NCBI GenBank assembly: GCA_934589835.1 | Contig: CAKTOK010000023.1 | Span: 1 to 25,740 of the forward strand | Reading direction: 5' to 3' | Source: an uncultured Oscillospiraceae bacterium | GTDB lineage: Bacteria > Bacillota > Clostridia > Oscillospirales > Oscillospiraceae | DNA length: 25,740 bases | In this document: piece after piece, positions 15,463 through 22,842 of the stretch | Layout of the letters: the number at the start of each line of letters is the position of its first letter | Position numbering within the stretch: the stretch's first letter is position 1 | The notes under the pieces: model-generated | Told to the model about the DNA's origin: nothing | The model's input: only the letters and a program-made list of their open reading frames with translations | Database searches by the model: none | Position numbers and translations under genes: made by a program

Positions 15463-17022
15463 ATGCAGTCGATTCGGAATGTGATTCGCAGCCCATACAT
15501 GGCCGGCCGCAGCATGGGTGTGCGGCTGCTGCTGTATTGGTCCGCCATGGCGCTGCTGCTGGTGGCGACGATCCTGTCGATCCTGATGGCCACGGGTGTG
15601 CTGTCCCATCCTGCGCGGCAGCTGGCCGGCGCTCTCGACATTCAGCAGAGAAATACATACGCGGCGCTGGATGCACAGATGGATGATCTGACAGCGCGCG
15701 GCGCGGCGCTGTCGGAAAAGCTGGGGCGGGAGCTGGACGCTTTTCTTGCGGCCAAGGGCATTCCCTTCAATGCGCTCAACGATGATCCGAGCGCCATTGC
15801 GGAGCTGGAGAAGCGGCTGTATGCGCCGTTGAGCAGTACGCTGAGCGCCGCCTCATGCAGCGGGATCTTTTTCTGCCTGAACGTTACCGCCAACACGGCG
15901 CTGCCCGATGCGAACGCTCAGAGAGCGGGGCTGTATCTGCGCTATACCGGCCTTCAGCCTACGGTGGCCTCGGAGCAGGACGTGATCTGCTTCCGCGGCG
16001 CGGCAGAAGCGTCGCGGGAGCTGCAGCTTCAGATGCACAACCGCTGGAATCCGGAGCTGAATACTGCGCTGATCCCCGGCAGCGAGAAGCTTTTCAACAG
16101 CCAGGCTGCGCGTCCGGCGGAGGGCAGCCTGTGGACAAAGCGCTCGGAGCTGCTGGACACATGGGAGCACGTGATGCTGCTTTGCGTGCCGGTCATGGAC
16201 AGCAGCGGCGCGGTGCGGGGATTTTGCGGTATGGAGATCAGCGATCTCTACTTCACCCTTTCCCACGACACCGTGTCCAGCATCTATGGTAATATGCTGA
16301 CTCTGCTGGCGCCGATCGACGGCGACAGGCTTGATCTGTCGGGAGCCATGCTGGGCGCCACCGCCGGCTCGCGTCTGACGGCAGACGGCGTGCTGCACAT
16401 CGAGCCGAGGAGATACTATACCGTCTATGGCGATGGAAAGGATTTCTATCTGGGGCGGCACCGGCTGCTGGACGCCGTTACCTCGGATGGCATTCCGCTT
16501 GCCGCGGTGACGCTTGTGGCGGCCAACGTCTTCCGCAGCTATGAGCGTGAGACCCAGCTCGCATGGCTCCTGGGCTCAGTGTTCTTCCTGCTGGCGATGC
16601 TGGCAGCCGCGAACATACTGTCCCGCCGCTTTGTCAAGCCGATCAACGAGAGCCTTGCCGCGGTCAGAGGCGGTACAACAGAGGCGGTGGCCTCCGGTAT
16701 TCCGGAAATCGACGAGCTGCTGGCCATGATCCGCGAGCGGCCGGTGGGCGCGCTGCCGCCCGATGTGGAGGCGCGGCTTTGCAGCTTTGCGGAGAGAGCG
16801 GGCACGCTGACCGGCATGGAGCGTACCATCCTGCAATACTACATGGACGGCTATACCGTCAGGGATGTGCCTGAGCTGGCGCGCATCAGCGCCAGCACGG
16901 TAAAGACGCATAACCGCAATTTGTACCGGAAGCTGGGCGTGGATTCGTTCGATGAGCTGAAGGTGTATCTTGAGCTGTTTGCCGCTTGCAGCCGCAGCGG
17001 TGAGCTGCTGAACAGACAATAA
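15463..17022 (+). CDS. Membrane-spanning one-component regulator with LuxR HTH, copy 2
   Basis: 519 residues from the ATG at 15463, chosen because GAGGAAAGG lies just upstream; an in-frame ATG at 15445 overlaps the binding-protein stop (ATGA) and would add 6 residues without a ribosome site. Membrane segments are at about 21-43 and 366-386. Between them is a Cache-like sensor region with SGIFFCLNVTA and VMLLCVPVMDSSGAVRGFCG, matching the first copy at 7631-9280. A short linker leads to a clear LuxR/GerE HTH at 449-505 (LTGMERTILQYYMDGYTV, then ISASTVKTHNRNLYRKLGV). No kinase or receiver motifs are present. It probably reads the state of the solute-binding lipoprotein encoded directly before it and regulates genes while in the membrane. 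Compared with copy 1 it lacks the long coiled coil before the HTH and has a more canonical HTH. Confidence 0.87.
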   Translation: MQSIRNVIRSPYMAGRSMGVRLLLYWSAMALLLVATILSILMATGVLSHPARQLAGALDIQQRNTYAALDAQMDDLTARGAALSEKLGRELDAFLAAKGIPFNALNDDPSAIAELEKRLYAPLSSTLSAASCSGIFFCLNVTANTALPDANAQRAGLYLRYTGLQPTVASEQDVICFRGAAEASRELQLQMHNRWNPELNTALIPGSEKLFNSQAARPAEGSLWTKRSELLDTWEHVMLLCVPVMDSSGAVRGFCGMEISDLYFTLSHDTVSSIYGNMLTLLAPIDGDRLDLSGAMLGATAGSRLTADGVLHIEPRRYYTVYGDGKDFYLGRHRLLDAVTSDGIPLAAVTLVAANVFRSYERETQLAWLLGSVFFLLAMLAAANILSRRFVKPINESLAAVRGGTTEAVASGIPEIDELLAMIRERPVGALPPDVEARLCSFAERAGTLTGMERTILQYYMDGYTVRDVPELARISASTVKTHNRNLYRKLGVDSFDELKVYLELFAACSRSGELLNRQ

Positions 17023-17028
17023 AGACGA

Positions 17029-17076
17029 TAGACAGAGTGCACAATCCGATGCGAACCGGATTGTGCACTCTGTCTA
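17029..17076. terminator. Perfect 20-bp hairpin after the second regulator
   Basis: 17029-17048 pairs perfectly with 17057-17076 around an 8-base loop, starting 6 bases after the stop codon. There is no T-tract after it, so it may stop transcription only partly, protect the mRNA 3' end, or be a protein-binding site. Confidence 0.6.
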
Positions 17077-17078
17077 CG

Positions 17079-17122
17079 CCTAAGGGTGATTTTTGCGTTT
17101 GGCGGCAAAGTTCACCCTTAGG
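17079..17122. repeat. Second inverted repeat, CCTAAGGGTGA / TCACCCTTAGG
   Basis: The arms 17079-17089 and 17112-17122 are perfect 11-bp inverted repeats, 22 bases apart. An inner TTTGC/GCAAA pair can extend the stem. It lies only 2 bases after the preceding hairpin and ends 4 bases before a candidate promoter. Its arm ends (CCTAA/TTAGG) resemble those of the dyad at 6161-6180. Confidence 0.5.
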
Positions 17123-17126
17123 GTAA

Positions 17127-17156
17127 TAGACATTTCGGGGGTTCGGACAATAGAAT
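17127..17156 (+). promoter_or_regulatory. Candidate promoter for the envelope gene cluster
   Basis: -35 TAGACA (17127-17132, 5 of 6), 18-base spacer, -10 TAGAAT (17151-17156, 5 of 6). The start would be near 17163, about 70 bases before the zinc-ribbon gene at 17235. The inverted repeat at 17079-17122 ends just upstream of the -35. Confidence 0.5.
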
Positions 17157-17234
17157 TCAGTTAGATATGAGATGGTTGACGGATGTGCCCGAACACGGAA
17201 GAGCGAGCCGTGACGCAAGTGAGGAGGGGCCGGA

Positions 17235-17606
17235 ATGCGCCGTATTATCAAAGCGTCCATGGAGGACATATCCTCTGCGGAGAGGTTTCAGTTTTCGCTG
17301 CGCTGCGCGGTGTGCGGCTTTTGCTGGGAGAGCCAGCCGGCGCGGTTTTCCAAGGCGGGAGTGCAGCCGGAGAACGAGGGGAAGCGCGTGATCTTTCAGG
17401 CGCTGTACCAACGGGAGCGGGAGGATGCCTTTAAGCGGGCCGCCGCAGAGGCGCTGGAGCATTTCAGCCTGTGCCCGATCTGCAAGCGGCTGGCCTGCGA
17501 CCGCTGCTTCCTGTTGGGAGAGGATATCGACCTGTGTGCCGACTGTGCGGCGTTTTTGCAGGAGCACGGCGAGCCGGTGGAAGGCCTGCCTGTGGAAAAC
17601 GGATAA
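17235..17606 (+). CDS. Zinc-ribbon protein
   Basis: 123 residues, no signal peptide or membrane segment. Cys pairs at 24-27, 80-83, 88/91 and 101-104 (CAVC, CPIC, CDRC, CADC) form probable zinc sites, separated by a charged helical region (EREDAFKRAAAEALEHF). The helix, CPxC and CxDC order resembles the zinc-ribbon protein that starts the minus-strand operon (5638-6033). GAGGAGGGG stands 5 bases before the ATG. It is the first gene of the last plus-strand block and is followed after 15 bases by a lipoprotein that itself carries zinc ribbons. The function is not recognised; an adaptor role is the most that can be said. Confidence 0.85.
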   Translation: MRRIIKASMEDISSAERFQFSLRCAVCGFCWESQPARFSKAGVQPENEGKRVIFQALYQREREDAFKRAAAEALEHFSLCPICKRLACDRCFLLGEDIDLCADCAAFLQEHGEPVEGLPVENG

Positions 17607-17621
17607 AAGGAGGCGGCGCCG

Positions 17622-18263
17622 ATGAAACGGAGATTCTGGATAGGAGGTGTACTGCTGGTCATGGCATTGTGGGGAACGGCAGGCTGCGGCAGAACAGAGG
17701 ACCCGCTCATCGGCCAGATGGTGGACGGCCCCGGTATGATGTATACGCCGGAGGATCAATCTCCCTTTGCGGGGACGTGGCAGAGCCGAGACGGCACCAT
17801 TGTTATGGAGGTGGAGAGCAGAGGGCAGTTTGAGGCATCCGGCATACAGGTGTTTGTGGACGGCGAGCCGGATTTCGCGTCCGCCGCATGGGTGTATAAA
17901 ACAGGGAATGTAAAGCTGACGCAGGAGCATAAGGATATCCTCATGACGGGAACCTTCGACCGTCTGACATTCAGCCACGAGGAGAATGCCTTTTGCGTCC
18001 GTTACAGCGACGGCAGCGGCCTGAGATGGCTGACAAGGGACGGCGCGGCGTGCGGTGAGGCGGACGTGAGCTTCTCCGACCAGCCGCAAGCGCCGTCGTC
18101 CGCAGCGTGGAGCTGTCCCGCCTGCCGGACAGAAAACGAGGGCAATTTCTGCACCAACTGCGGCCTGACGAAGCCGCTGGCTTGCGGTGTATGCGGCTGG
18201 CAGCCCGAACCGGACGCCGCGGCGCCGGCGTACTGCCCGGATTGCGGCAACCGTCTCAAGTGA
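17622..18263 (+). CDS. Lipoprotein with C-terminal double zinc ribbon
   Basis: 213 residues. Residues 1-22 form a lipoprotein signal (basic start, hydrophobic core, lipobox TAGC with Cys22). Residues 45-150 form a beta-rich domain (FAGTWQSRDGTIVMEVE, later FDRLTFSHEENAFCVRYSDG) of the kind seen in small lipocalin-like envelope proteins. Residues 165-208 carry two zinc ribbons: Cys165-168 with Cys177-180, and Cys188-191 with Cys205-208. Zinc ribbons are usually cytoplasmic, so a lipid-anchored protein carrying them outside is odd. Either it is exported with zinc bound, or the N-terminus serves as a membrane anchor with the rest inside. AAAAGGAGG gives a good ribosome site. Function unknown. 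Confidence 0.85.
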   Translation: MKRRFWIGGVLLVMALWGTAGCGRTEDPLIGQMVDGPGMMYTPEDQSPFAGTWQSRDGTIVMEVESRGQFEASGIQVFVDGEPDFASAAWVYKTGNVKLTQEHKDILMTGTFDRLTFSHEENAFCVRYSDGSGLRWLTRDGAACGEADVSFSDQPQAPSSAAWSCPACRTENEGNFCTNCGLTKPLACGVCGWQPEPDAAAPAYCPDCGNRLK

Positions 18264-18334
18264 GACGTGCCGATATATGTACGTTAGATAGAAGGAAGCA
18301 ATAGGAGAAAACAGTAAAAACAGGAGGGACCGTG

Positions 18335-19681
18335 ATGAAAAGCATAAAAAAGCTGACGGCGCTGCTTCTGGCGCTGGTCATGGCGCTGACGCTGGCGGCC
18401 TGCGGAGGCGGCAAGGGCGGCGCCAAGAGCAACCCCGCCGTAGGTAAGTACATGGGCGAGACAGTTTTGTCCTTTGACGAGTGGGTACCCATGGACGAGG
18501 TGTACGATCTGGGCGACAACTACATCGAGCTGAAGGACGACGGCACGGGCTGCTTCATGCTGGACGGCGACCCGACGACCATCGAGTGGAAGCTGACGCA
18601 GGACGGCGCCCTGACGCTGGACAGAGACGGATCGATCTGCAACTGCACGCTGAAGGACGGCCTGATCATGGTGAATGACTACTTCGGCTTTGACCTGCAA
18701 TTGACCTTCCGGAAAAGCGGCGGCAGTACCGGCGGGAACACCGGCGCGGATGAAATGTCTTTGGATGACTTCGCCGCGGTGTACGGCGGCGACTGGCATG
18801 GCATGGCGGGTCTTTCGGACGCCACCGGCGACTTTGAGGCGCTGAACGACACCGCCCACGAGATCCTGGCGCGGCTGGTGTTCGACGGGAACGGCGGCTG
18901 CGAGGTGTGGCTTGCCATGTATCTGGAGGGCGAGAACGACTTCAACTTTGCGGATACCTATGCGCGTGTGGTACCGGATGACGATAGCGGTCTGGAGCTG
19001 CGCGGTATGTTCATGGGCGGCGAGATGCAGGACGGCATCCTGTCTGTGGACGAGACCGGCGCGCTGTATGTGAGCTGCGAGGTGGACTCCGATCTGGTGG
19101 ACGGCTCCATCAGTCTGCTGGCCAACCTGCGGCATCTGGACGACGAGAACTGGACGGACGACGATTATATCCCCATGCCGGAGAGTGCGGTGGAGTATTA
19201 TCGCGGCAAGACCTTTATGGAGATCGCCAATACCTTTGAGATCGACACCAGCCTGATCCCCGATGACGGCAGCGGCGGAAGCGTTATCACCCCCGTGGGC
19301 GGCGGCGACAACGGCGGCCTGCCGGAGAACTATCCCTACGAGCGCACCACCACCAACGGACTGGGCGAGTACGGCAAGTCCAATCCCGATGCCACCGGTC
19401 TGGCGGATCTGCCCACCATGCAGAAGGTGCGGCAGGAGCTGTGGGATATGGGCTCCTCCAAGTCCTCGAAATTGACCTATGACGACATCAAGGCCATGCT
19501 GGGCGGCGAGGACGGCATCCCCCATACCGGCATGGACGAGAAGAGCTGGAACAGTGAAAAGCACGCCTACGGCTGGTTCAACGGCGAGGGTGACTACTAT
19601 GTGCTGTACTTCGTGGTGCGTGACGGCGACGAGTATTACACGGCCGCTACCTTCTCCAGCAGCGTGAGAGGCGACAGCTGA
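18335..19681 (+). CDS. Multi-domain lipoprotein of unknown function
   Basis: 448 residues from the ATG at 18335; GGAGGG is 6 bases upstream, while a GTG directly before it is too close to the ribosome site. The signal ends in lipobox LAAC (Cys23), then a Gly-rich linker. There are three regions: about 36-125 and 138-305, both beta-rich with the theme of a short acidic strand and a polar turn (IELKDDGTGCFMLDGD; LVFDGNGGCEVWLAM); then a Gly-rich linker and a C-terminal domain at about 330-448. The C-terminal domain (SKLTYDDIKAMLG, YGWF, YYVLYFVVRDGDEYYTAATF) recurs in the small lipoprotein at 23526-23936. No enzyme motif was seen. It probably sits on the outer face of the membrane with the other lipoproteins of this cluster. 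Confidence 0.88.
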   Translation: MKSIKKLTALLLALVMALTLAACGGGKGGAKSNPAVGKYMGETVLSFDEWVPMDEVYDLGDNYIELKDDGTGCFMLDGDPTTIEWKLTQDGALTLDRDGSICNCTLKDGLIMVNDYFGFDLQLTFRKSGGSTGGNTGADEMSLDDFAAVYGGDWHGMAGLSDATGDFEALNDTAHEILARLVFDGNGGCEVWLAMYLEGENDFNFADTYARVVPDDDSGLELRGMFMGGEMQDGILSVDETGALYVSCEVDSDLVDGSISLLANLRHLDDENWTDDDYIPMPESAVEYYRGKTFMEIANTFEIDTSLIPDDGSGGSVITPVGGGDNGGLPENYPYERTTTNGLGEYGKSNPDATGLADLPTMQKVRQELWDMGSSKSSKLTYDDIKAMLGGEDGIPHTGMDEKSWNSEKHAYGWFNGEGDYYVLYFVVRDGDEYYTAATFSSSVRGDS

Positions 19682-19718
19682 CGAACGGTACGGAAATCAG
19701 AGAAAGGAAGGCAGAGAT

Positions 19719-20204
19719 ATGCAAGTAACGTTGAACGCGCTGCCCGCTTCGCTGGCAGAATTCCGGAACCTGTCCCTGAAAACCCCGGATGAGGTGGTGG
19801 CGGGCTTCCTGTGTGCATTGAACCTGTATGTAAAAAATCCCAACGAGGGTGTGGAGGCCATGAACCTCCTGCGGGGGCCCCGACCCATGACTCCCTATGA
19901 CAGCCAGTTCCTGCGGGATCGTCTGCGGGGCAAGGAGTATCTGCCGCTGGCGTACTTCGCCGGGGCTACCCCCCAGAACAGCTACGTTCCCACCCAGCCC
20001 TATGTGCTGGACGTACTGGCCGACCCCCGTCCGCAGGACATTGAGCCGGGCTATCTGCGGGTATTTATCGCCACACCCGGCGCGGACTCTCCCCGCCCCA
20101 TCAAGCTGCGGCAAAAGCCCTCCACCGGCGAATGGTTCCTGTGGGAGTATTCCAGCCCGCTCAGCGGTATCCGTACCCCGGCGGCGCAGGATCCCTGGGC
20201 GTGA
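19719..20204 (+). CDS. DUF6935 family protein
   Basis: 161 residues, cytoplasmic by appearance. It closely matches what I know of DUF6935: opening MQVTLNALPASLAEFRNL, a helix EVVAGFLCALNLYVKNP, then LLRGPRPMTPYDSQFLRDRL, GKEYLPLAYFAGATPQNSY, ADSPRPIKLRQK and the ending PAAQDPWA. The length is that of a full family member. The family is widespread in gut Clostridia and has no known activity. AAAGGAAGG gives the ribosome site. It lies between two lipoprotein genes; the following gene begins 3 bases after its stop with a GTG, so the pair is probably coupled in translation. Confidence 0.85.
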   Translation: MQVTLNALPASLAEFRNLSLKTPDEVVAGFLCALNLYVKNPNEGVEAMNLLRGPRPMTPYDSQFLRDRLRGKEYLPLAYFAGATPQNSYVPTQPYVLDVLADPRPQDIEPGYLRVFIATPGADSPRPIKLRQKPSTGEWFLWEYSSPLSGIRTPAAQDPWA

Positions 20205-20207
20205 GCC

Positions 20208-20897
20208 GTGAAACGGCGGTGGTATCCGCTGGCGCTGCTTCTGGCGCTGGCGCTGACCCTGACAGCCTGTCAGGTGGAGTTCATCCCCCACGGGCAGCCG
20301 GAGAACAACGGCGGCACCACGATAGACACACCGCCCCTGCCCGGCGGCAACAACGATGTGTCAGATCCGGTGGACGGCGTTGACCCGGTGGGAGATGTGG
20401 ACCCCGATGACGATGATTACTGGGGCGACATAGGCTTCGGCAGCTTCTCCTACTCCCATCCCGATGCTGTTTACGCGGGCAAGCGGCAGTATCTGGATGG
20501 GACATGGGTCGGAACTTCGGTCGAGACGGCGGACGGGAGGATACCGCTGGAGACAGAGGGCGAGTCCTTGACGCTGACGTTCATGAGCGCCGATGGCGTG
20601 ACCGACTTTATGGGCGAGGGTGTATGGAGCATGGTATGCCAGTACGACGCCGCCTACTCCAACGGCGAACGTGAAACGTTGAACGAGCTGTATATAAAGT
20701 TCCTCGGCGGCCCCATGTATCATGACTGCGGCAATCAGGAGTGGTTCGCAGCGCTGGGCGGCGGCCCGAAGGGTGTTGAGTTCAACGTGACCGTGACCGA
20801 CAACAACTATCTGGAGCTGCGCCGCTTCGGAGAGGGCCCGCATCAGATGTGGATCGTCTACTGCGAGCGGTCGGACGGCCGGTGGATCGAGGAATAA
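20208..20897 (+). CDS. Lipoprotein with Pro/Asp-rich linker
   Basis: 229 residues from a GTG 3 bases after the previous stop; no good ribosome site is visible, so re-initiation after the DUF6935 gene is likely. The signal has lipobox LTAC (Cys21). Residues 25-75 form a low-complexity Asn/Gly/Pro/Asp linker (VDPVGDVDPDDDDYWG). The C-terminal domain at about 85-229 is beta-rich (LDGTWVGTSVETADG, LTLTFMSADGVTDFMGEGVW, YLELRRFGEG), similar in style to the lipocalin-like domains of other lipoproteins here. No known family was recognised. It likely stands on the membrane surface. Confidence 0.85.
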   Translation: MKRRWYPLALLLALALTLTACQVEFIPHGQPENNGGTTIDTPPLPGGNNDVSDPVDGVDPVGDVDPDDDDYWGDIGFGSFSYSHPDAVYAGKRQYLDGTWVGTSVETADGRIPLETEGESLTLTFMSADGVTDFMGEGVWSMVCQYDAAYSNGERETLNELYIKFLGGPMYHDCGNQEWFAALGGGPKGVEFNVTVTDNNYLELRRFGEGPHQMWIVYCERSDGRWIEE

Positions 20898-20953
20898 CGG
20901 CAGTATTCCATTGTACGGAGAAATCAATTCAAAGAAAAGGAGATTACATAACT

Positions 20954-22234
20954 ATGGGACTTATTAAGGCGGCAATGGGCAGCTTCGGCGGCGTGATGGC
21001 GGATCAGTGGAAGGAATATTTCTACTGTGAGGCCATTCCTGAAAACGTACTGGCGGTAAAGGGCCAGAAGAAGACCACCAAGCGCTCCAGCAACACCAAG
21101 GGCGACGAGAACATTATCACCAACGGCTCGGTCATCGCGGTGGCGGACGGCCAGTGTATGCTCATCGTGGATCAGGGCAGGATCGTGGATATGTGCGCCG
21201 TGTCCGGCGAGTATACCTATGACATGTCCACCGAGCCGTCCATCTTTACCGGCGAGCTGGGTGAAGGCATCAAAAATGTATTTAACAACATGGCCAACCG
21301 CTTTACCTTTGGCGGCGAAGCGCCCAAGGATCAGCGCATCTACTATTTCAATACCAAGGAGCTGATCGGCAACAAATACGGTACGCCGTCCCCTGTCCCG
21401 TTCCGGGTGGTGGATCAGCGGGCCGGTATCGACATCGACGTTGGCATCCGCTGTTTCGGTGAGTACAGCTACCGTATCAGCAACCCCATGCTGTTCTACA
21501 CCAACGTCTGCGGCAACGTCAGCGAGGACTATACCCGCGACCGGCTGGACAGCCAGCTGAAGACCGAGCTGCTGACTGCCCTTCAGCCCGCCTTCGCCAA
21601 GATCGGAGAAAACGGCATCCGCTACTCCCAGCTGCCAGGTCACACACTGGAGCTGGCCGATGCTCTGAACGAGGTGCTCTCCAAAAAGTGGCGGGACCTG
21701 CGGGGCATCGAGATCGTCTCCTTCGGTGTGTCCAGCGTGACGGCGGACGAGGATGACGAGAAGATGCTCAAGGAGCTGCAGCGCAACGCGGCGTTCATGG
21801 ATCCCACCCGTGCGGCGGCGCATCTGGTGGGCAGTCAGGGCGATGCCATGAAGATGGCGGCGGGCAACCAGGGCGCAGGCCCGGCCATGGCCTTTATGGG
21901 CATGAATATGGCGGGGCAGGCCGGCGGCATGAACGCCCAGAACCTGTTCGCTATGGGCCAGCAGCAGCCGGTGCAGCAGCCCGCCGCACCTGCTGCACCT
22001 GCCGGATGGACGTGCGCCTGCGGTCACGCGGGAAACACCGGCAAGTTCTGTGCCGAGTGCGGCCAGCCCAAGCCCGCCCCAGCCGGCGAGTGGAAATGTG
22101 CCTGCGGCGCGGTGAACACCGGCAAATTCTGCGCGGAGTGCGGCCAGCCCAAGCCCGCCGATGAATGGACCTGCTCCTGCGGCACGGTGAACAAGGGCAA
22201 GTTCTGCGCCAACTGCGGTCAGCCTCGCCCCTGA
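20954..22234 (+). CDS. SPFH-domain protein (YdjI/COG4260 type) with three C-terminal zinc ribbons
   Basis: 426 residues. Residues 1-290 match the YdjI/COG4260 branch of SPFH proteins: QWKEYFYCEAIPENVLAVKG near the start, ITNGSVIAVADGQCMLIVDQGRIVD, FTGELGEG, QRIYYFNTKELIGNKYGT, and a helical end after GIEIVSFGVSSVTADEDD. These proteins assemble at the membrane and are linked to envelope stress in Bacillus subtilis (YdjF-G-H-I). A Gln/Ala/Pro linker at 330-350 leads to three tandem zinc ribbons at 352-371, 380-399 and 405-424, each with CxCG, GKFC and CGQP. An AAGGAGA ribosome site lies 11 bases before the ATG; longer in-frame starts overlap the lipoprotein gene and were rejected. Partners with matching roles lie downstream (24024, 25178). 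Confidence 0.92.
   Translation: MGLIKAAMGSFGGVMADQWKEYFYCEAIPENVLAVKGQKKTTKRSSNTKGDENIITNGSVIAVADGQCMLIVDQGRIVDMCAVSGEYTYDMSTEPSIFTGELGEGIKNVFNNMANRFTFGGEAPKDQRIYYFNTKELIGNKYGTPSPVPFRVVDQRAGIDIDVGIRCFGEYSYRISNPMLFYTNVCGNVSEDYTRDRLDSQLKTELLTALQPAFAKIGENGIRYSQLPGHTLELADALNEVLSKKWRDLRGIEIVSFGVSSVTADEDDEKMLKELQRNAAFMDPTRAAAHLVGSQGDAMKMAAGNQGAGPAMAFMGMNMAGQAGGMNAQNLFAMGQQQPVQQPAAPAAPAGWTCACGHAGNTGKFCAECGQPKPAPAGEWKCACGAVNTGKFCAECGQPKPADEWTCSCGTVNKGKFCANCGQPRP
22007..22231 (+). repeat. Tandem coding repeat, three zinc-ribbon units
   Basis: Three in-frame units beginning at about 22007, 22091 and 22166 (28, 25 and 22 codons). Each encodes W-x-C-x-CG, then GKFC and CGQP. The units share long stretches of similar DNA (for example GGCAAgTTCTGcGCC), so they probably arose by duplication inside the gene. 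Confidence 0.8.
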
Positions 22235-22236
22235 CG

Positions 22237-22794
22237 GTGAAAAAGGTGATGATCGGTCTCCTTGGACTGGCGTTGGCAGGTGCGCTGACGGCTGGCGGCG
22301 TGCAGCTCTACCGCTATCTTGTGACCGACCGGATATCGGACGGCGACGGCATGGTGAACGAGTTCAGCAACGTCTTTCGGGATGGCGACACACTGAAAAG
22401 CATACGCTGGTCGCAGAGCGCCTCGAGCGATGACAGCTGCTTCCGCTTTGATCTGGAGGAGACGGACGGCGCGTATACCATCTCCGGATGGTGCGCCGAC
22501 ACCAAGGGCGGCCAAGGCCGGGTGGAGCGGACAGACGCGCCCCTGACGGCGGAGCAGTGGGCGGAGATAGAGACGTGCCTGCGGGAGAACTGGCACCAGC
22601 CGCCCAAGGCTTTGCCGGAGGGCCTGTTCGTCCTTGACGGGACGGACAGCACGCTCCTTATCACCAGTCAGAGAGAGGACGAGGTGCTCACGGCGGAATA
22701 CTGCGGCGAGTATGAAGATGCCCTGCGGGATCTCCTGCGGGAGCTTCTCGCAGGCACCTCTGAGGAGTACGCCCCCGCGGAGGATACGGAGTAA
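22237..22794 (+). CDS. Single-pass membrane-anchored protein of unknown function
   Basis: 185 residues from a GTG that begins 2 bases after the SPFH stop; an ATG at 22249 is also possible. An uncleaved anchor covers residues about 5-27 (IGLLGLALAGALTAGGVQL) with no lipobox. The outer part has a polar beta/alpha pattern (SIRWSQSASSDDSCFRFDLEE, YTISGWCADTKGG, LTAEQWAEIETCLREN, LLITSQRED) and ends in an acidic tail. No family was recognised. No clear ribosome site is visible before the GTG, so translation probably depends on the SPFH gene, which implies the two products are made in step. Confidence 0.8.
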   Translation: MKKVMIGLLGLALAGALTAGGVQLYRYLVTDRISDGDGMVNEFSNVFRDGDTLKSIRWSQSASSDDSCFRFDLEETDGAYTISGWCADTKGGQGRVERTDAPLTAEQWAEIETCLRENWHQPPKALPEGLFVLDGTDSTLLITSQREDEVLTAEYCGEYEDALRDLLRELLAGTSEEYAPAEDTE

Positions 22795-22842
22795 AGCAAA
22801 GCAGGGCCGACCAACCCCTGCGGAAAGAGAAAGGAGACTTCT

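Noticed and set aside
13787..15676. A 629-codon open frame on the minus strand
   Set aside because: It is antisense to the DUF4428, solute-binding and regulator genes, which have ribosome sites, domains and signal peptides. The product is His/Arg/Gln-rich without domains, as expected for the shadow of GC-rich genes.
18254..18269. Short palindrome CGTCTCA/TGAGACG at the end of the zinc-ribbon lipoprotein gene
   Set aside because: The stem is short, spans the stop codon and has no T-tract, so a terminator call is not supported.
18284..19564. A 426-codon open frame on the minus strand
   Set aside because: It lies antisense to the lipoprotein at 18335, which has a lipobox and ribosome site. The antisense product has repeated Val/His/Gln composition and no recognisable domain.
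20924..22027. A 367-codon minus-strand frame, and a similar one at 22219-23319
   Set aside because: Both are antisense to well-supported genes (SPFH protein; membrane-anchored and DUF5684 proteins). They show no domain and no ribosome site of note.
22007..22231. Repeats as a CRISPR or mobile repeat
   Set aside because: The units are in frame and encode zinc ribbons; there are no unique spacers and no flanking mobile features.
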